From assembly GCA_002482565.1 (NCBI GenBank), contig DLGG01000172.1, forward strand, positions 1-5,333: a stretch of 5,333 nucleotides of DNA, read 5' to 3'. Position 1 is the stretch's first letter; each line of letters opens with the position of its first letter. Position numbers and translations under genes: made by a program. The DNA is from Solidesulfovibrio magneticus. GTDB taxonomy: Bacteria > Desulfobacterota > Desulfovibrionia > Desulfovibrionales > Desulfovibrionaceae. Below are positions 1-5,033 of the stretch, in pieces. Under the pieces are notes generated by a model. It ran no database searches. It saw only the letters and a list, made by a program, of their open reading frames with translations, and was not told the origin of the DNA.

Positions 1-590
1 GGTTCCGACACGTCGGTGAGCACGCCTATGCCGTAGAGCTTGTCCCGGCCGGCGCTCGCCAGCTCCAGCACCAGGGAGCCGCGCCGCGTCTCGCCCTCGC
101 GCCGGAAAAACCGCACGCCAAGGCCCTGCCGGTCGCCAAGGCCGGCCAAGGCGGCGGCGGCCCGGGCGGCCTCGCTGTCGGCGCTCCCGAAAACGGTCTG
201 GAAAAAAACGTCCCAGGCCTCCTTGCGGGCCCTGCCGGCATACCCCAGCAACCGGCGCAACGACGCGGCCAGACGCACCATGCCCGTGCCCGGCGTCCAG
301 AGAAAAAGCCCCTGGCGGCCATGGACCGCCGCCCAGTCGATGCCGGCCTCGCCGGCTTCGTCGGCGGCGTCGCGTTCGGGCAAAAACAGGGTGGCCGGCT
401 CCACGCCAAGGGCCCGGCTGAAGGCGTGAATGACGGCCAGGGACGGCGCGGCCGCCCCGCGCTCGATCTTGTTGCAATGCTCAAGCGATACGCCGGACCG
501 CTCGGCGAGCCGAGCCTGGGTAAGGCCGCACAGCCGCCGGACATGGCGCAGCCTGCGCCCAAAAAGTGGTGCAAAGTCCGTTCGATCCAT
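1..590 (-). CDS. XRE-family HTH regulator with PAS domain (partial, C-terminus off the left edge)
   Basis: This is a cytoplasmic DNA-binding regulator with a sensory domain; 196 residues are visible and the frame is still open at the window edge. The start at 590 (ATG, product MDRTDF...) is preceded on the minus strand by GGAG 6 bases upstream. Residues ~10-70 form a Cro/C1-type HTH (FGRRLRHVRRL, LTQARLAERSGVS, then IERGAAAPS and LGVEPATLF). Residues ~84-196 read as a PAS fold: GLFLWTPGTGMVRLAASLRRLLGY, then a GVRFFRREGE strand, and a closing GIGVLTDVSE that matches the usual PAC ending (G.v.DiTe). A PAS domain usually senses a ligand, redox state or oxygen, but no cofactor residue can be assigned here. 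More PAS or output domains could follow beyond the window. The gene is divergent from the TupA-like gene across a 192-bp gap, so it may control that gene as well as itself; that is inference. The HTH call is firm and the PAS call is good. Confidence 0.85.
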   Translation of the reverse strand, partial: MDRTDFAPLFGRRLRHVRRLCGLTQARLAERSGVSLEHCNKIERGAAAPSLAVIHAFSRALGVEPATLFLPERDAADEAGEAGIDWAAVHGRQGLFLWTPGTGMVRLAASLRRLLGYAGRARKEAWDVFFQTVFGSADSEAARAAAALAGLGDRQGLGVRFFRREGETRRGSLVLELASAGRDKLYGIGVLTDVSE

Positions 591-625
591 GAACGACTCC
601 AACAAGCGTCAATGCCGTTGGAATG

Positions 626-655
626 ATAAAAACACGTAACACCATTACGTGTAAA
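626..655 (-). promoter_or_regulatory. Putative promoter of the XRE-PAS gene with an embedded operator palindrome
   Basis: Reading the minus strand, TTTACA (complement of 650-655) is followed after 18 bases by TTTTAT (complement of 626-631). These are 5/6 and 4/6 matches to sigma-70 -35 and -10 boxes. The spacer and part of the -35 are occupied by a perfect inverted repeat: ACACGTAA at 632-639, spacer CACCA at 640-644, and TTACGTGT at 645-652. The palindrome lies 42 bases upstream of the start codon. A palindrome between the -35 and -10 is the classic position for a repressor site, and XRE regulators commonly repress themselves. The repeat is seen directly; the promoter and autoregulation are inferred. 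Confidence 0.5.
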
Positions 656-712
656 GGTCTGGAACCACTCCAGGGCCGAACATGTTAGAAATGACACATC
701 CCCACGACATGA

Positions 713-753
713 CAAGATTATCTTGACTCTTTGAAGCCAAGGAAGAATAGCAT
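713..753 (+). promoter_or_regulatory. Candidate promoter and short palindrome upstream of the TupA-like gene
   Basis: TTGACT at 723-728 resembles a -35 box. The best -10 candidate is TAGCAT at 748-753, with a long 19-base spacer. An odd-centred palindrome, CAAGAT-T-ATCTTG at 713-725, overlaps the start of the -35 and could be a regulator site. The region is more AT-rich than its surroundings, as expected for a promoter. No known oxyanion-responsive riboswitch or ModE-type box was recognised here. Confidence 0.3.
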
Positions 754-782
754 GGTCGCGAAAAAGCAAAGGAGAGTGACCC

Positions 783-1628
783 ATGCGCGCCATCATCCCC
801 GTTTTCCTGGCCCTGTTCCTGGCCGCCGGCCCGGCCCTGGCCGGCCCCGCCGTCGAGGAAAGCTACGGCCCCGGCCCCAAGCCCTTTTCCCTGGCCACCG
901 GCAGCCCCGGCGAACTGGGTCTGCTCAAACTGCTTGGCGAGGCTTACTGCGCCCAGGCCGGCTGCCGGCTGGACTGGATCAAGGCCGGTTCGGGCCAGTC
1001 CCTGGACATGCTGCAAAAAGGCGAAGTGGACATGATCATGGTCCACGCCCCGGCGGCCGAGAAAAAGGCCGTGGCCGAGGGCTGGGCCGGTTGTTCGACG
1101 CTCATTGGCTCCAATGAATTCTTCATTGTCGGCCCGGCCGCCGACCCGGCCGGCATCGCCAAGGCGGCCTCGGCCGCCGACGCCTACCGCAAGATCGCCG
1201 AAGCCCAGGCCAAGTTCTTCTCGCGCGGCGACAACTCCGGCACCCACAAAAAGGAAATGGACACCTGGAAGGATGCCAGCATCACGCCCTCGGGCGACTG
1301 GTACGTCGTGACCAAGGCCTTCATGACCGCCACCCTCAAGCGGGCCAACGACGAGGCCGGCTACTTCATGACCGACAGCAGCACCTGGGTAGCCGAAAAA
1401 AAGAACACCCCCAAACTGCAAATCCTGTTTTCCGGCGACAAGAAGCTCGTCAACACCTACCACGCCCTGTGCCGCCAGACCGACGGCAAGCCGGCTTCCG
1501 AGTTGGCCGCCGGCTTCATCGGCTTCGTGGCTTCCCAAAAGGGCCAGGACATCATCCGGGCCTTTGGCAAGGACGCCCACGGCGAAGCGCTCTACAACGA
1601 CGCGGCCTACGCCAAGAAATACGAATAG
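783..1628 (+). CDS. TupA-family (tungstate-type) periplasmic substrate-binding protein
   Basis: This is a 281-residue exported solute-binding protein of the PBP-like/TupA family (COG2998 type), which captures tungstate or a related oxyanion in the periplasm for an ABC importer. Residues 1-20 form a Sec signal peptide ending ALA-GP, so the mature protein begins near G21. Family hallmarks are the segment AGSGQSLDML (68-77), VHAPAAEKKAVAEG (87-100), NEFFIVGP.ADPAGI (111-125), and the highly characteristic SRGDNSGTHKKE (147-158), whose R148 corresponds to the oxyanion-contact region. The usual N-terminal TTTSTxDSG ligand loop is altered to ATGSPGELG (38-46), so ligand specificity is uncertain. 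Four cysteines (56, 61, 104, 230) could form disulfides. GGAG at 771-774 is well spaced for the ATG at 783. Length is normal for the family. No tupB permease or tupC ATPase lies next to it; a hairpin and a regulator follow, so it is an orphan binding protein or depends on a transporter encoded elsewhere. Confidence 0.82.
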   Translation: MRAIIPVFLALFLAAGPALAGPAVEESYGPGPKPFSLATGSPGELGLLKLLGEAYCAQAGCRLDWIKAGSGQSLDMLQKGEVDMIMVHAPAAEKKAVAEGWAGCSTLIGSNEFFIVGPAADPAGIAKAASAADAYRKIAEAQAKFFSRGDNSGTHKKEMDTWKDASITPSGDWYVVTKAFMTATLKRANDEAGYFMTDSSTWVAEKKNTPKLQILFSGDKKLVNTYHALCRQTDGKPASELAAGFIGFVASQKGQDIIRAFGKDAHGEALYNDAAYAKKYE

Positions 1629-1636
1629 CGAACATT

Positions 1637-1672
1637 GGGGGCGGCCGGGGCTTACGCCGCCGGCCGCTCCCC
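1637..1672 (+). terminator. GC-rich hairpin just after the TupA-like gene
   Basis: The hairpin starts 9 bases after the TAG stop. GCGGCCGG (1641-1648) pairs perfectly with CCGGCCGC (1660-1667). The stem extends outward by GGGG (1637-1640) pairing with CCCC (1669-1672) across a bulged T1668, and inward by GGC/GCC (1649-1651 with 1656-1658) around a TTAC loop. No T-run follows, so this is a probable 3'-end stabiliser or weak terminator rather than a textbook intrinsic terminator. Confidence 0.5.
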
Positions 1673-1736
1673 CGCCCCGGCCGCCAGCCCCAAACGCTTG
1701 CTGCATGCTCTCGCCGCTTGTCCCGTCCCCCCCTTA

Positions 1737-1792
1737 CCCCCTTCTTCCATCTGGGGTCTGGGGGCCTCAGGCCCCCAGCCGCCGGAGGCATC
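1737..1792 (+). repeat. Dispersed palindromic element, copy 1
   Basis: CTGGGGGCC (1758-1766) and GGCCCCCAG (1770-1778) form a perfect 9-bp stem around a TCA loop. It is preceded by CCCCC (1737-1741), a pyrimidine-rich linker and GGGGTC (1753-1758), which can form a second small hairpin. It is followed by GCCGCCGGAGGCATC (1778-1792), which is identical over 15 bases to the complement of 5263-5277. The core order (GGGGTC, a G-run stem with a 3-base loop, a C-run, then GCCG or GGCG) recurs at 4558-4595 and 5263-5318 on the opposite strand. The element lies in the non-coding gap 1629-1922 and may act as a transcription terminator. The sequence resemblance is direct; the role is inferred. Confidence 0.6.
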
Positions 1793-1833
1793 CCCCTCCC
1801 CTCACCTCTTCTCCCTCTCGCCCTCGTCCGGCA

Positions 1834-1862
1834 TTGACTTCCCGGCGGCAAAACGGGAACAA
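1834..1862 (+). promoter_or_regulatory. Possible promoter/operator of the NifA-like regulator
   Basis: TTGACT at 1834-1839 could be a -35 box. An imperfectly placed inverted repeat, TTCCCG (1839-1844) and CGGGAA (1854-1859), follows it directly. No good -10 box is visible at the right distance, and no -24/-12 sigma-54 promoter (GG-N10-GC with the usual flanks) was recognised. It is offered only as the best candidate in the stretch between the palindromic element and the gene. Confidence 0.2.
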
Positions 1863-1922
1863 GGGCACGGACGCGAGCATTTTGCCGCGCCGTGATGCCG
1901 TTGTCAGGGAGAGCAATTTTTT

Positions 1923-3401
1923 ATGGATGCCGTGAGTTTCGCCGTCCTGCGACGGGCTGTGGATTGTCTGGCCCTGGCCGAGGACACGGGCCGCAGCCTG
2001 GACGCCGTGCTGGCCGGGTTGTTGGCTGTTCTGGCCGAGACGCCGGCCTTGACCCATGCCGCCGTGGTGCTGCTCGACGCCGACGAGCGTCCGGCCATAC
2101 GAGCCAGCCTGGGGTCGCCGGACATGGGGCTTATCCTGTCGGCGACCCTGGAGCGCGGGCAGGACGCGGCCCGGGCGCGGGTGTTGCGGCGCGGCGGCGC
2201 GGCGGTTGCGGCCGACGACGACGGCGAGGTGGCGGTTTCCCGGGACGAGGCGGCCATGCTGGCCGCGCCGGTGGTGGTGGGCGGCACCTGCGCAGGCGTA
2301 TTTTTCGCCGACGCGCTGCTGGGCGGCCAGGCCTGCCTGGCCGACGAACTGCGCCTGGCCGTGCTCATCGCCGGGCTTATCGGCCGGCTGGCGGACATGG
2401 CCGGCGTGGCCGTGTCGCGCGGAACGGCCCTCACCCGGGAACTGACGTTTTTGCGCTCCAAGGTGTCGCTGCGCTACCGCCATGTGTTTTCCGACGGCCA
2501 AAGCCCGGTGATGCGCCAGTTGCGCGCCGAGGCCGACCGGGCGGCCCTGTCCGACGCGCCGCTGGCCCTGGTCGGCGAGGACGGCTCGGGCCGGGCGGTG
2601 CTGGCCCGGCTCATCCATGAGCTTTCGCCCCGGGCGGTGCACCCGTTTACGGTGTTCGCGGCCGGGGAACAGTCCGACCCGGCGGCGGCCGGCCGCCGGC
2701 TTTTCGGCGGCGCGCGGGGCTATGCCGGCGGCAGCGGCCCGGGGCTGCTGGAAGAAGCCGAGGGCGGCATGGTGCTCATCGAGGACGCCCACCGTCTGCA
2801 TCCAGAGCTGGCCCAGCGTCTGGCGGCCTACCTGGCCACGGGCACGTACACCCGCCTGGGCGGCGGCCGGGAGCGCCGGGGCACGGCGCGGCTGGCCTTC
2901 CAGGCCCCGGCGAAACAGGCGCTGTCCCCGGAACTGACCGCCGTGGCGACCCTGGCCGCCATCCGCGTGCCGAGTCTGCGGGAGCGCCCCGAGGACATCC
3001 CAGCACTTCTGGACCATCTCTTTTCGGTGGAAGCCGGGCGCGGCGGCCGGCGCATGACCCTCACCTCCAAGGCGTTGCGGGCCCTGGAGACCTACGACTG
3101 GCCGGGCAACATCCGCGAGATGGAGCTCATGGCCTCGCGGCTGGCCGTGACCGCCCCGGAAGAGCGCATCGACATCGCCGACATCCCGCCCGAGGTGTTG
3201 GCCGAAGGCGAACGGCCGCCGGTGTTGCCCGAGGACGCGGCCGAACTGCGGGACATGGAGCGCCAGCAGGTCTTAAACGCCCTGGAACGCCACGGCTGGG
3301 TGCAATCGCGGGCCGCCCGGGAACTGGGGCTCACCCTGCGCCAGATCGGCTACCGCATCCGCAAATACGGCCTGGCCCGCGAGGGCGAGGAAGACGTCTG
3401 A
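1923..3401 (+). CDS. NifA-like GAF/AAA+/Fis regulator with a degenerate ATPase core
   Basis: This 492-residue cytoplasmic regulator has the layout of a sigma-54 enhancer-binding protein. It has a GAF-like N-terminal sensor (~25-160), a linker (LRSKVSLRYRHVFSDGQSPVMRQL, ~177-200), a AAA+ region (~200-425) and a C-terminal Fis-type HTH (~445-483; GWVQSRAARELGLT, then RQIGYRIRKYGL). The HTH is strongly NifA-like. The AAA+ core is worn. Walker A is GEDGSGRA (218-225), with Arg in place of the catalytic Lys. The GAFTGA loop that contacts sigma-54 is replaced by GYAGGSG (266-272) after LFGGAR. Walker B is VLIEDAH (284-290) rather than the usual hhhhDE. Sensor I Asn and the R-finger segment FRxDLYYRL are absent. 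SLRERPEDI (351-359) and the sensor-II motif WPGNIREME (393-401) remain. It therefore probably binds DNA but should not drive sigma-54 open-complex formation. ATG 1923 is preceded by AGGGAGAG (1906-1913), with a rather long spacing. The next gene starts 13 bases after the stop, suggesting an operon. Confidence 0.85.
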   Translation: MDAVSFAVLRRAVDCLALAEDTGRSLDAVLAGLLAVLAETPALTHAAVVLLDADERPAIRASLGSPDMGLILSATLERGQDAARARVLRRGGAAVAADDDGEVAVSRDEAAMLAAPVVVGGTCAGVFFADALLGGQACLADELRLAVLIAGLIGRLADMAGVAVSRGTALTRELTFLRSKVSLRYRHVFSDGQSPVMRQLRAEADRAALSDAPLALVGEDGSGRAVLARLIHELSPRAVHPFTVFAAGEQSDPAAAGRRLFGGARGYAGGSGPGLLEEAEGGMVLIEDAHRLHPELAQRLAAYLATGTYTRLGGGRERRGTARLAFQAPAKQALSPELTAVATLAAIRVPSLRERPEDIPALLDHLFSVEAGRGGRRMTLTSKALRALETYDWPGNIREMELMASRLAVTAPEERIDIADIPPEVLAEGERPPVLPEDAAELRDMERQQVLNALERHGWVQSRAARELGLTLRQIGYRIRKYGLAREGEEDV

Positions 3402-3414
3402 TCGGAGACCGGCC

Positions 3415-3657
3415 ATGCCCCAGGGACTGAAAGATTTCATCGACATCGCCTTCAAGCTGGCCGTGCTGGCCGCCTTGGCCTGTTTCCTGTTCTTCTACGG
3501 CGAAGGCCGCAGCGTCGGGCGTTACCAGTATATCGCCAACGGCGAGCAGGAATACGTCATGGATACGGCCACCGGCGTGATCTACCAGAACGGCTTTTCC
3601 ATGAACCACGTCACGGGCAAGGAAACCCTGCCGCCGGGCGGGGCCAAGGGGCGCTAG
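3415..3657 (+). CDS. Small single-span membrane protein of unknown function
   Basis: This 80-residue protein has one hydrophobic helix at residues ~11-28 (IAFKLAVLAALACFLFFYG), preceded by a short N-terminus with a lysine and aspartates and followed by GEGRSVGRYQ. The soluble tail carries RYQYIANGEQEYVMDTATGVIYQN (residues 36-59 with GRYQ just before). That R-Y-Q ... hhDT.TGhhY pattern occurs in many small bacterial membrane-anchored proteins with no assigned function. Orientation cannot be fixed confidently; if it follows a signal-anchor mode, the tail is periplasmic. The start at 3415 has GGAG at 3404-3407. The gene begins 13 bases after the NifA-like regulator ends and is probably co-transcribed with it. 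A partnership with that regulator is plausible but unproven. Codon usage matches its neighbours. Confidence 0.7.
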   Translation: MPQGLKDFIDIAFKLAVLAALACFLFFYGEGRSVGRYQYIANGEQEYVMDTATGVIYQNGFSMNHVTGKETLPPGGAKGR

Positions 3658-3664
3658 CCAATTG

Positions 3665-3694
3665 TGCTAAAAATAATACAAGCTATTTTTAGCA
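3665..3694. promoter_or_regulatory. Perfect AT-rich 11-bp inverted repeat (operator or terminator)
   Basis: TGCTAAAAATA (3665-3675) and TATTTTTAGCA (3684-3694) are exact inverted repeats separated by 8 bases (ATACAAGC). It begins 8 bases after the stop of the small membrane protein and ends 80 bases before the TiaS-like start. In such GC-rich DNA an AT-rich perfect palindrome of this length is unlikely by chance. It could be a dimeric regulator's operator for the downstream gene. The stem could also help end upstream transcription, but it lacks a GC-rich base and a trailing T-run, so operator is preferred. No known consensus (Fur, Rex, ModE, HcpR) was matched. Confidence 0.55.
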
Positions 3695-3741
3695 GTTAGG
3701 ATTGCCCGGTCCAGGCCCGCGTGGTAAAAGGCCCTCCAACC

Positions 3742-3769
3742 GGCGAGCGCGGCGGCTCGCCCCAAGGAG
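3742..3769 (+). promoter_or_regulatory. Hairpin directly before the ribosome binding site of the TiaS-like gene
   Basis: GGCGAGC (3742-3748) pairs perfectly with GCTCGCC (3755-3761) around a GCGGCG loop. Two bases later comes AAGGAG (3764-3769), 5 bases before ATG 3775. The strong Shine-Dalgarno sequence fixes the start at 3775 rather than at the in-frame GTG 3721. A stem this close to the ribosome site could modulate translation, but the leader was not recognised as any known riboswitch. Confidence 0.35.
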
Positions 3770-3774
3770 CAGCC

Positions 3775-4518
3775 ATGACCACCCGCGAGGACGTGTTCAC
3801 TTTCTACCTGGGCTTTGACGACACCGACACCAAGACGTCGCCCAAGGGCACCGGCCGCACCATCCGCGATTTCTGCGCCACCCTGCCCGAAACCTTCCGG
3901 CTGCGCGCCGTGCTGCGCCACCAACTGCCCAAACGGCCGGAAATCCCCTTCACCAGCAACAACAGCTCGGCCTGCGCCGTCATCGAAACCGACGACCCGG
4001 CCCTGGGTCGACCGCTGTTTGACCGCGCCGCCGCCTATCTGACCGAATGCGCCCCGGACGGCAGCGACCCGGGCGTGTGCCTGGCCGAACGCCGGGCCGT
4101 GTCCGACGCCCTGGTCGACTTCGCCCTGGCCTGCAACGGCGGCGTCATGCGCCAGGACCAGGCCATGGCCGCCGCCTCGGGCGTCTTCCTGGCCGGCCTT
4201 GGCGGCACAAACGACGGCATCATCGGCGCGGCCGCCGCCATCGGGCTGACCCGCCACGGCTGGTGCGGTCGGTTCATCGAACTGGGCGACATGCGCTCCC
4301 TGCCCAATACGGTCACCGTCGGCGACCTGCTGGCGCGCGGCATCCAGGTGGCCAGCGTGGACCGCGACCCCCTCACACCCCTGCCCGGCCATACCGTGGC
4401 CACCGGCGGCTGGCTGCGGCCCTCGCTCATGGCCGGCCAGGCCGTGCTGCAAGTACGCGCCGACGGCGACGGCCGCTGGGTCGCCGCCCTGGGCAAACGG
4501 CGCGACAAGGCAGCTTAA
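3775..4518 (+). CDS. TiaS-like protein (agmatidine-synthetase-related), function in bacteria unknown
   Basis: This 247-residue soluble protein resembles the catalytic part of archaeal TiaS (COG1571), the ATP-dependent enzyme that attaches agmatine to C34 of tRNA-Ile2. Motifs seen: YLGFDDTDT near the N-terminus (11-19, with the acidic DDTD), KGTGRTIRDF (24-33), a basic-aromatic stretch LRHQLPKRPEIPFTSNNSSAC (47-67), and a glycine-rich GLGGTNDGIIGAAAAIGL (141-158). These mirror the archaeal GIDDTDS..GM, the R.NP.IP.KT.GN.A and the GLIGALAAIG segments. The C-terminal OB-fold and Zn-ribbon domains of full archaeal TiaS are not evident, so this is a short version. Bacteria normally modify the same tRNA base with TilS and lysine, so the substrate here is probably different. 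AAGGAG at 3764-3769 sets the start. It is transcribed alone, with a palindrome upstream and a hairpin downstream. The family resemblance comes from recalled motifs, not from a search. Confidence 0.6.
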   Translation: MTTREDVFTFYLGFDDTDTKTSPKGTGRTIRDFCATLPETFRLRAVLRHQLPKRPEIPFTSNNSSACAVIETDDPALGRPLFDRAAAYLTECAPDGSDPGVCLAERRAVSDALVDFALACNGGVMRQDQAMAAASGVFLAGLGGTNDGIIGAAAAIGLTRHGWCGRFIELGDMRSLPNTVTVGDLLARGIQVASVDRDPLTPLPGHTVATGGWLRPSLMAGQAVLQVRADGDGRWVAALGKRRDKAA

Positions 4519-4541
4519 GTAAGGGAAGAAGAGCGACCAGA

Positions 4542-4595
4542 GCGGGCTCTGCCCGCGCCCGCCGGGGGGCTGAGCCCCCCGGACCCCTCGGCGGG
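4542..4595. repeat. Dispersed palindromic element, copy 2; probable bidirectional terminator
   Basis: The element lies between the convergent TiaS-like and padR genes. CCGGGGGGC (4562-4570) and GCCCCCCGG (4574-4582) make a 9-bp perfect stem with a TGA loop. An alternative outer pairing joins CCCGCCG (4558-4564) with CGGCGGG (4589-4595). Read on the minus strand, the core is GGGGTCC, a G-run, CTCAG, a C-run and GGCG, matching copies 1 and 3. A separate small hairpin, GCGGGC-TCT-GCCCGC (4542-4556), precedes it. The stems end 8 bases from the padR stop, so they can serve both transcripts as 3' ends. No T-run is present. Confidence 0.6.
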
Positions 4596-4603
4596 AAGAT
4601 TCC

Positions 4604-4948
4604 TTACCGATTTCGGTAACGCTCCACGAAGGCCAGCAGGCTGGCGGCGTGGCGCTCCATGTAAGCCACCCAGGCGTCCAGCACCTCCCGCCCCTCGTCC
4701 GTGATCGCATACACCCGCTTGGCCGGCCCAGACCCGGACGCGTCCCACTGGGACGCCACCAGCCCCTCGTCCTCCATCTGACGCAAATGCCGGTAAATCA
4801 TCCCCGGCGGCGCATCGCCCTTCAAAAATCCATACTCGCCAATCTGTTGCAACAGCTCATAGCCGTGCGACCGGCCGTCCAAGAGCGCCATCAAAATCGA
4901 GGGCTGCATGTAACGGTCCTGCTTCCCCGGCCCCACTTTTTCCGACAT
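4604..4948 (-). CDS. PadR-family transcriptional regulator
   Basis: This is a 114-residue winged-helix repressor of the PadR type. Residues ~14-88 make the wHTH: MQPSILMALLDGRSHGYELLQQIGEYG, then GMIYRHLRQMEDEGLV (49-64, recognition helix) and the wing ending RVYAITDEGREVL (78-90). The last ~25 residues (DAWVAYMERHAASLLAFVERYRNR) form the short C-terminal dimerisation helix of the small PadR subfamily. The start at 4948 follows AGAGGTG on the minus strand (complement of 4957-4963). Such proteins usually repress a neighbouring divergent gene and themselves, responding to small ligands; the effector cannot be predicted. It is divergent from the 70-residue protein at 5034, and a palindrome in the shared region is the likely operator. 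The -10/-35 for padR itself could not be picked out. Confidence 0.9.
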   Translation of the reverse strand: MSEKVGPGKQDRYMQPSILMALLDGRSHGYELLQQIGEYGFLKGDAPPGMIYRHLRQMEDEGLVASQWDASGSGPAKRVYAITDEGREVLDAWVAYMERHAASLLAFVERYRNR

Positions 4949-4960
4949 GGCTTCACACCT

Positions 4961-4999
4961 CTTGACATATATCCGTCAAGCACATAGGTTAATCCTAAC
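4961..4999 (+). promoter_or_regulatory. Promoter of the 70-residue protein gene with overlapping palindromes, probable PadR operator
   Basis: TTGACA (4962-4967) is a perfect -35 box, and TAGGTT (4985-4990) sits exactly 17 bases later as the -10. The -35 is inside a perfect inverted repeat, CTTGAC (4961-4966), 8-base spacer, GTCAAG (4975-4980). A second short repeat, GTTA-ATCC-TAAC (4988-4999), covers the -10. A dimer bound here would block RNA polymerase on the plus strand, and the palindrome also lies 13 bases before the padR start codon. Repeats are direct observation; PadR binding is inference from position. Confidence 0.55.
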
Positions 5000-5033
5000 A
5001 TCAACCGAGGGCGCGTGCCCCCAGGAGGACGCC

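Noticed and set aside
691..714. Direct repeat ATGACA at 691-696 and 709-714 as a regulator half-site pair
   Set aside because: Six bases at 18-base spacing in an AT-richer stretch is weak and has no known family match.
26..796. Minus-strand frame starting at 796 across the promoter region into the XRE gene
   Set aside because: It is out of frame with the HTH and PAS motifs; the correct frame starts at 590 with a good ribosome site.
645..1706. Long minus-strand open frame (353 residues) opposite the TupA-like gene
   Set aside because: It covers a gene with clear family motifs and signal peptide, has low-complexity Gly/Ala/Arg composition and no recognisable domain; it is a by-product of GC-rich codons.
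1737..1792. Classical REP element mobilised by a RAYT transposase
   Set aside because: The GTAG/GGAG head motif of typical REPs is not present beside the stem in all copies and no RAYT gene is in the window; a generic dispersed palindrome is safer.
1767..3017. Minus-strand open frame (416 residues) opposite the NifA-like regulator
   Set aside because: It is rich in Arg/Gln/Gly/His with no motif, and the plus strand encodes a clear GAF/AAA+/Fis protein.
1923..3401. Naming the regulator nifA
   Set aside because: The HTH is NifA-like, but the ATPase and GAFTGA motifs needed for NifA activity are missing and no nif gene is nearby.
3721..3774. Upstream GTG start for the TiaS-like gene
   Set aside because: It would translate the ribosome-site hairpin, and no Shine-Dalgarno precedes it; ATG 3775 has AAGGAG at ideal spacing.
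3667..4710. Minus-strand open frame (347 residues) opposite the TiaS-like gene, overlapping padR
   Set aside because: It overlaps two better supported genes, has antisense-type composition and shows no family features.
4947..5033. Upstream start for the 70-residue protein
   Set aside because: It overlaps the padR start codon and the TTGACA/TAGGTT promoter; ATG 5034 has AGGAGG at ideal spacing.
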